Source: Bacillus glycinifermentans (GTDB taxonomy: Bacteria > Bacillota > Bacilli > Bacillales > Bacillaceae). Taken from it: a stretch of 64,000 nucleotides of DNA. The DNA is taken from the NCBI RefSeq assembly GCF_001042475.2, contig NZ_LECW02000020.1, positions 1 through 64,000 of the forward strand, given 5' to 3'. Of this stretch, positions 61,681 to 64,000 are shown piece by piece; position 1 is the first letter of the stretch; every line of letters begins with the position of its first letter. A model generated the notes under the pieces. That model had not been told where the DNA came from. It did not search any database and worked only from the letters and a program-made list of their open reading frames with translations. A program made the position numbers and the translations under genes.

Positions 61681-61857
61681 ATGTTAATGTTTGAAACGAT
61701 CATAGGATATGTTTGTTTTCTAATGGTTAATATCATTTTTGATAAATGCATAAGAAAAAAAATCTCCGTTTGCCCACTTAGCTGTCGTTTCATTAGTACA
61801 AACAATAATTGCATTGGATATATACTTTATTTTTTGAAAACATCACAAAACGTGTGA
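61681..61857 (+). CDS. Possible small membrane protein
   Basis: 58 codons from the ATG at 61681, with GAGAGGAG eight bases upstream. The first 20 residues are hydrophobic (MLMFETIIGYVCFLMVNIIF), followed by a basic segment. No family is recognised. The good ribosome site is the main support; the cysteine-rich tail and AT-rich DNA argue for a chance frame or a remnant. Confidence 0.25.
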   Translation: MLMFETIIGYVCFLMVNIIFDKCIRKKISVCPLSCRFISTNNNCIGYILYFLKTSQNV

Positions 61858-62035
61858 ACATCTCCCAAACTCAAAAAATAGTCCGCCAACAGTTAGGTTA
61901 CCGTTCTGATAAGGAGCGGATGCCGGGATTCAACAATCCGCTTTCAAGTTTGTATGAATGTTTTAACATGGATTGGTGTTTCATTTTGCCTCACCTTTTA
62001 AGTTAACTGATGATCCAGTTTTAAGAACATCAGTT

Positions 62036-62953
62036 TTAAATATTTTTCTCATAAACTTGCTTGATCAAATGGATGATATATTCAATATGCTCCTCATCAT
62101 TAATTTGAACTTCATAATCGCCGTTTCCCCAGTGACCTTTGCCAGCAACGTCTCTCATTAGTCCAGCCGGATCATCCAGCTCTCCCCTTTTGGCGTTAAT
62201 CCAAATCTTCAAACCCTTTTTTAAAAGACGAACATCTACCATGTTACGCTTATTAATAGTAAAAGCGATATAAAGCTTTGTCGCTCTTATTGATAGGTTG
62301 TCTCCTAAATTTAAAATCTCTTCTTTTAACTGCTGGTATAGGTCAATCACCTCATCAGGCTTACGGGTTAGATGATCTTCCTCTGTAAAGACTTTGATTT
62401 CCCTGCTCACTTGTTCAATTGCTACACTTTGCTTTGAAATCGTGTTAATCGAACCCGAAGCCCCCGTTGGTCTGATAGGGTTCATTTGTATGATATTATT
62501 TTCGTACCTTTTGATTTCCCACAGTTCCATCGGCAAATCTCTAAAGTTAATTGATTCCTTTTGATGTGTTGTAAACTCAGGAGAAATAAAAATAACCTTT
62601 GATTGCGACCAATCGACACTGTTCCTCTTTAATTGTGTATCTTGATTTTCATTATATTCAAGAATAAAGTCAGCTTTATTATTGAGCATGACGGACAGAT
62701 AGGCATAGCCCTGGTCAATCACGCTTGAGTGCTTCTTGTTTTTATATTCAATAATGACAAACGATTGCGTCTGGTCATCAAATGCCAGCGTATCGATCCG
62801 AAAGCCGGCCACTCGAAACTCAGACGCAATGAACCTGAGGCCTAATAATTGTTTTAAATTCTTCTCACATAGGTGCTGGATGTCTTTTTCTTTCTTAAAC
62901 GGTTTTTCCCGGATTTCTTTCAGATCTTGTTGGTGTAATTGAAAGAGATACAT
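62036..62953 (-). CDS. PD-(D/E)XK nuclease-like protein with DUF5655 C-terminus
   Basis: 305 residues. Residues 20-135 have an endonuclease-like core with Asp54 (FRIDTLAF), Glu69-x-Lys71 (VIIEYKNK) and Gln81 (DQGYAYL), the arrangement of PD-(D/E)XK nucleases. Residues about 200-303 fit DUF5655 (LYIAFTINKRNMVDVRLLKKG, GHWGNGDYEVQI). It lies 20 bases after an SF1 helicase gene, so the two are one operon. Such pairing is common in DNA repair or anti-phage loci. Nuclease activity is predicted from residues only. Confidence 0.78.
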   Translation of the reverse strand: MYLFQLHQQDLKEIREKPFKKEKDIQHLCEKNLKQLLGLRFIASEFRVAGFRIDTLAFDDQTQSFVIIEYKNKKHSSVIDQGYAYLSVMLNNKADFILEYNENQDTQLKRNSVDWSQSKVIFISPEFTTHQKESINFRDLPMELWEIKRYENNIIQMNPIRPTGASGSINTISKQSVAIEQVSREIKVFTEEDHLTRKPDEVIDLYQQLKEEILNLGDNLSIRATKLYIAFTINKRNMVDVRLLKKGLKIWINAKRGELDDPAGLMRDVAGKGHWGNGDYEVQINDEEHIEYIIHLIKQVYEKNI

Positions 62954-62973
62954 GGCTGCGCTCCTTACTTTTA

Positions 62974-64000
62974 TTAAGAATAAACGACGTCGTTTTCTAA
63001 AAGCATCTTCTTCAACAATCCGCTCGGTTTATTCGCGCTGTCTGATAAACAATTCATATCACCCATGACAAGAAAGCTGTCCTTTGCCCGTGAGACAGCG
63101 ACGTTTAACAGGCTTTTATTAGCGTCTATGAAAAAGCAGCCGTCATTTTTTCCGTACACAGTCGACATGATGATGACCTTTCTTTCCCCGCCTTGAAAGG
63201 TATGCACGGTTCCGACATTGACAAAAGGTTTCACATCGGGTGATAAGGCTCGCTTTATAGTTCTAACTTGCATTTTAAAAGGCGTGATGATGCCGATAAG
63301 GCTTTTCGGATCTTCTTCATGATAAGCATCCCGGATTCTGTAGAAATGCTCGTTGATCCATGCGGCGATGGCCCTTGCCTCGATTTCGTTATATCGGCTC
63401 CCCGCTTTTTTGTTTGACTGTTGAGAATTGACATGTATGTGGGCTAGTGAAGGGATCGATAATTGAGCGAGCGGAAACTTATCATCTTCAGCTGCTTTTC
63501 CTCTCATTGGCTCAAGTTTTCCTTTGTACACCAGCTTGTTGCAATAATCAATAATGTCATCGTAGCAGCGCCTATGCTCGCTTAAAAACAAACCGCGTTG
63601 TTGATGCTTTTCGTATTTGCAGCTTTTGCCCGCCACTTTCATCACGCTTGATTCTGATGTGTTCAAACCAAGTACGCGAAGCTGCTCAAACTGTTCGATC
63701 GAAGTGATGACATCATTGGAAAGCGCTAATGACATATCCAGTGTTTCGTTAATATTCCACACAGGTTCAATCTGATAGACATCTCCTACAACGACTGCCC
63801 GTTTCGCTAGCGAAAATGAACATGCCGCAATCTCAGGAGTCACCTGCCCTGCTTCATCTACGATTAGCAAATCAATATAATTGTAGAGAAAATGTTCTTT
63901 CCCGTTATCATAGGCCAGCAGCAGCCGCGGAAGCTGATAAAAAGTCATAACGAAACAAGGGGTCAACATGCTTAAGTTTGTATAAAACCGGTTTAATACA
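62974..64000 (-). CDS. Superfamily 1 helicase, DNA2/NAM7-like, C-terminal part (5' end outside window)
   Basis: At least 342 residues are visible; the frame is open to the right edge, so the Walker A half is unseen. Motif II LLIVDEAGQV, motif III VVVGDVYQIEPV, motif IV region GIITPFKMQV, motif V VGTVHTFQGGE and motif VI NVAVSRAKDSFLVMGD are all intact. This is the AAA_11/AAA_12 (COG1112) class, which acts on DNA or RNA and recurs in defence systems. The following gene is a predicted nuclease. Confidence 0.85.
   Translation of the reverse strand, partial: VLNRFYTNLSMLTPCFVMTFYQLPRLLLAYDNGKEHFLYNYIDLLIVDEAGQVTPEIAACSFSLAKRAVVVGDVYQIEPVWNINETLDMSLALSNDVITSIEQFEQLRVLGLNTSESSVMKVAGKSCKYEKHQQRGLFLSEHRRCYDDIIDYCNKLVYKGKLEPMRGKAAEDDKFPLAQLSIPSLAHIHVNSQQSNKKAGSRYNEIEARAIAAWINEHFYRIRDAYHEEDPKSLIGIITPFKMQVRTIKRALSPDVKPFVNVGTVHTFQGGERKVIIMSTVYGKNDGCFFIDANKSLLNVAVSRAKDSFLVMGDMNCLSDSANKPSGLLKKMLLENDVVYS

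Larger units (their letters stand above)
61480..62035. other. Mostly non-coding interval before the nuclease-helicase operon
   Basis: It holds the terminator at 61538-61568 and one weak small reading frame at 61681-61857. A plus-strand frame over 61418-61687 runs through the terminator and has no protein-like character. Otherwise AT-rich with no structure I can name. Confidence 0.5.

Noticed and set aside
61418-61687. Plus-strand 89-codon frame
   Set aside because: It overlaps the exporter end, reads through a clear terminator and has no protein-like pattern or ribosome site.

Overview
The window reads as chromosome from a member of the Bacillus subtilis group, closest in gene content and order to the B. 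licheniformis / B. paralicheniformis branch. The evidence is a long syntenic run equivalent to the B. subtilis tre-yfl-yfm region (treR-treA-treP, yflB, ltaS, mapB, yflI-J-K-L, nos, yflN, yflS, yflT, yfmL, yfmM, yfmO-P, yfmR, yfmS-T), broken by insertions such as a biotin operon, a zinc-starvation cluster and a malate module. No rRNA, tRNA, CRISPR array or intact prophage is visible.

Layout. 1-2015: a collagen-like spore-surface protein with a SigK-type promoter, a wrecked relative and a hexapeptide acyltransferase. 2124-6130: trehalose uptake and cleavage operon with two TreR operators and a probable cre site. 6171-11245: yflB, lipoteichoic acid synthase, methionine aminopeptidase, small conserved Bacillus proteins, MOSC protein and acylphosphatase. 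11254-12244: SdpR/SdpI-like immunity pair without a toxin. 12267-18666: broken DUF3885 gene, GH18 hydrolase, nitric oxide synthase, secreted M14 carboxypeptidase and two divergent metallo-beta-lactamase-fold hydrolases. 18711-23160: VanZ protein, then an AT-rich island encoding an exported small basic protein with its own ABC transporter. 23315-30450: yflS, SigB-driven yflT, an unrecognised gene, yfmL, yfmM and yfmP-yfmO. 30457-36723: complete bioWAFDBI operon under a BirA-type operator. 36733-41904: zinc-starvation cluster with three Zur-type boxes (zagA/yciC, FeoB-like transporter, FAD protein with a cysteine-rich tail, folE2).

41911-48979: ybcL/ybzH-like efflux pair around a 32-bp palindrome, yfmR, SLC13 dicarboxylate transporter and a TetR/heme-O-synthase-like divergent pair around a 30-bp palindrome. 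49000-56770: yfmT-yfmS, then a malate module (LysR regulator, malic/malolactic enzyme, SLC13-type permease, AEC permease). 56893-61568: a frameshifted small membrane protein gene, yeeN, a DMT exporter, and a MocR regulator facing a DMT exporter gene that carries one in-frame stop. 62036-64000: an operon of a PD-(D/E)XK nuclease and an SF1 helicase running off the right edge, the most defence-like locus here.

Themes: malate/dicarboxylate use is heavily represented (three SLC13-type transporters, one AEC permease, one malic-type enzyme). At least four genes are visibly inactivated (825-1280, 12267-12839, 56893-57110, 60553-61479). The best candidates for under-described biology are the Zur-linked FeoB-like/FAD pair, the AT-rich exported-protein/ABC island and the edge nuclease-helicase operon.
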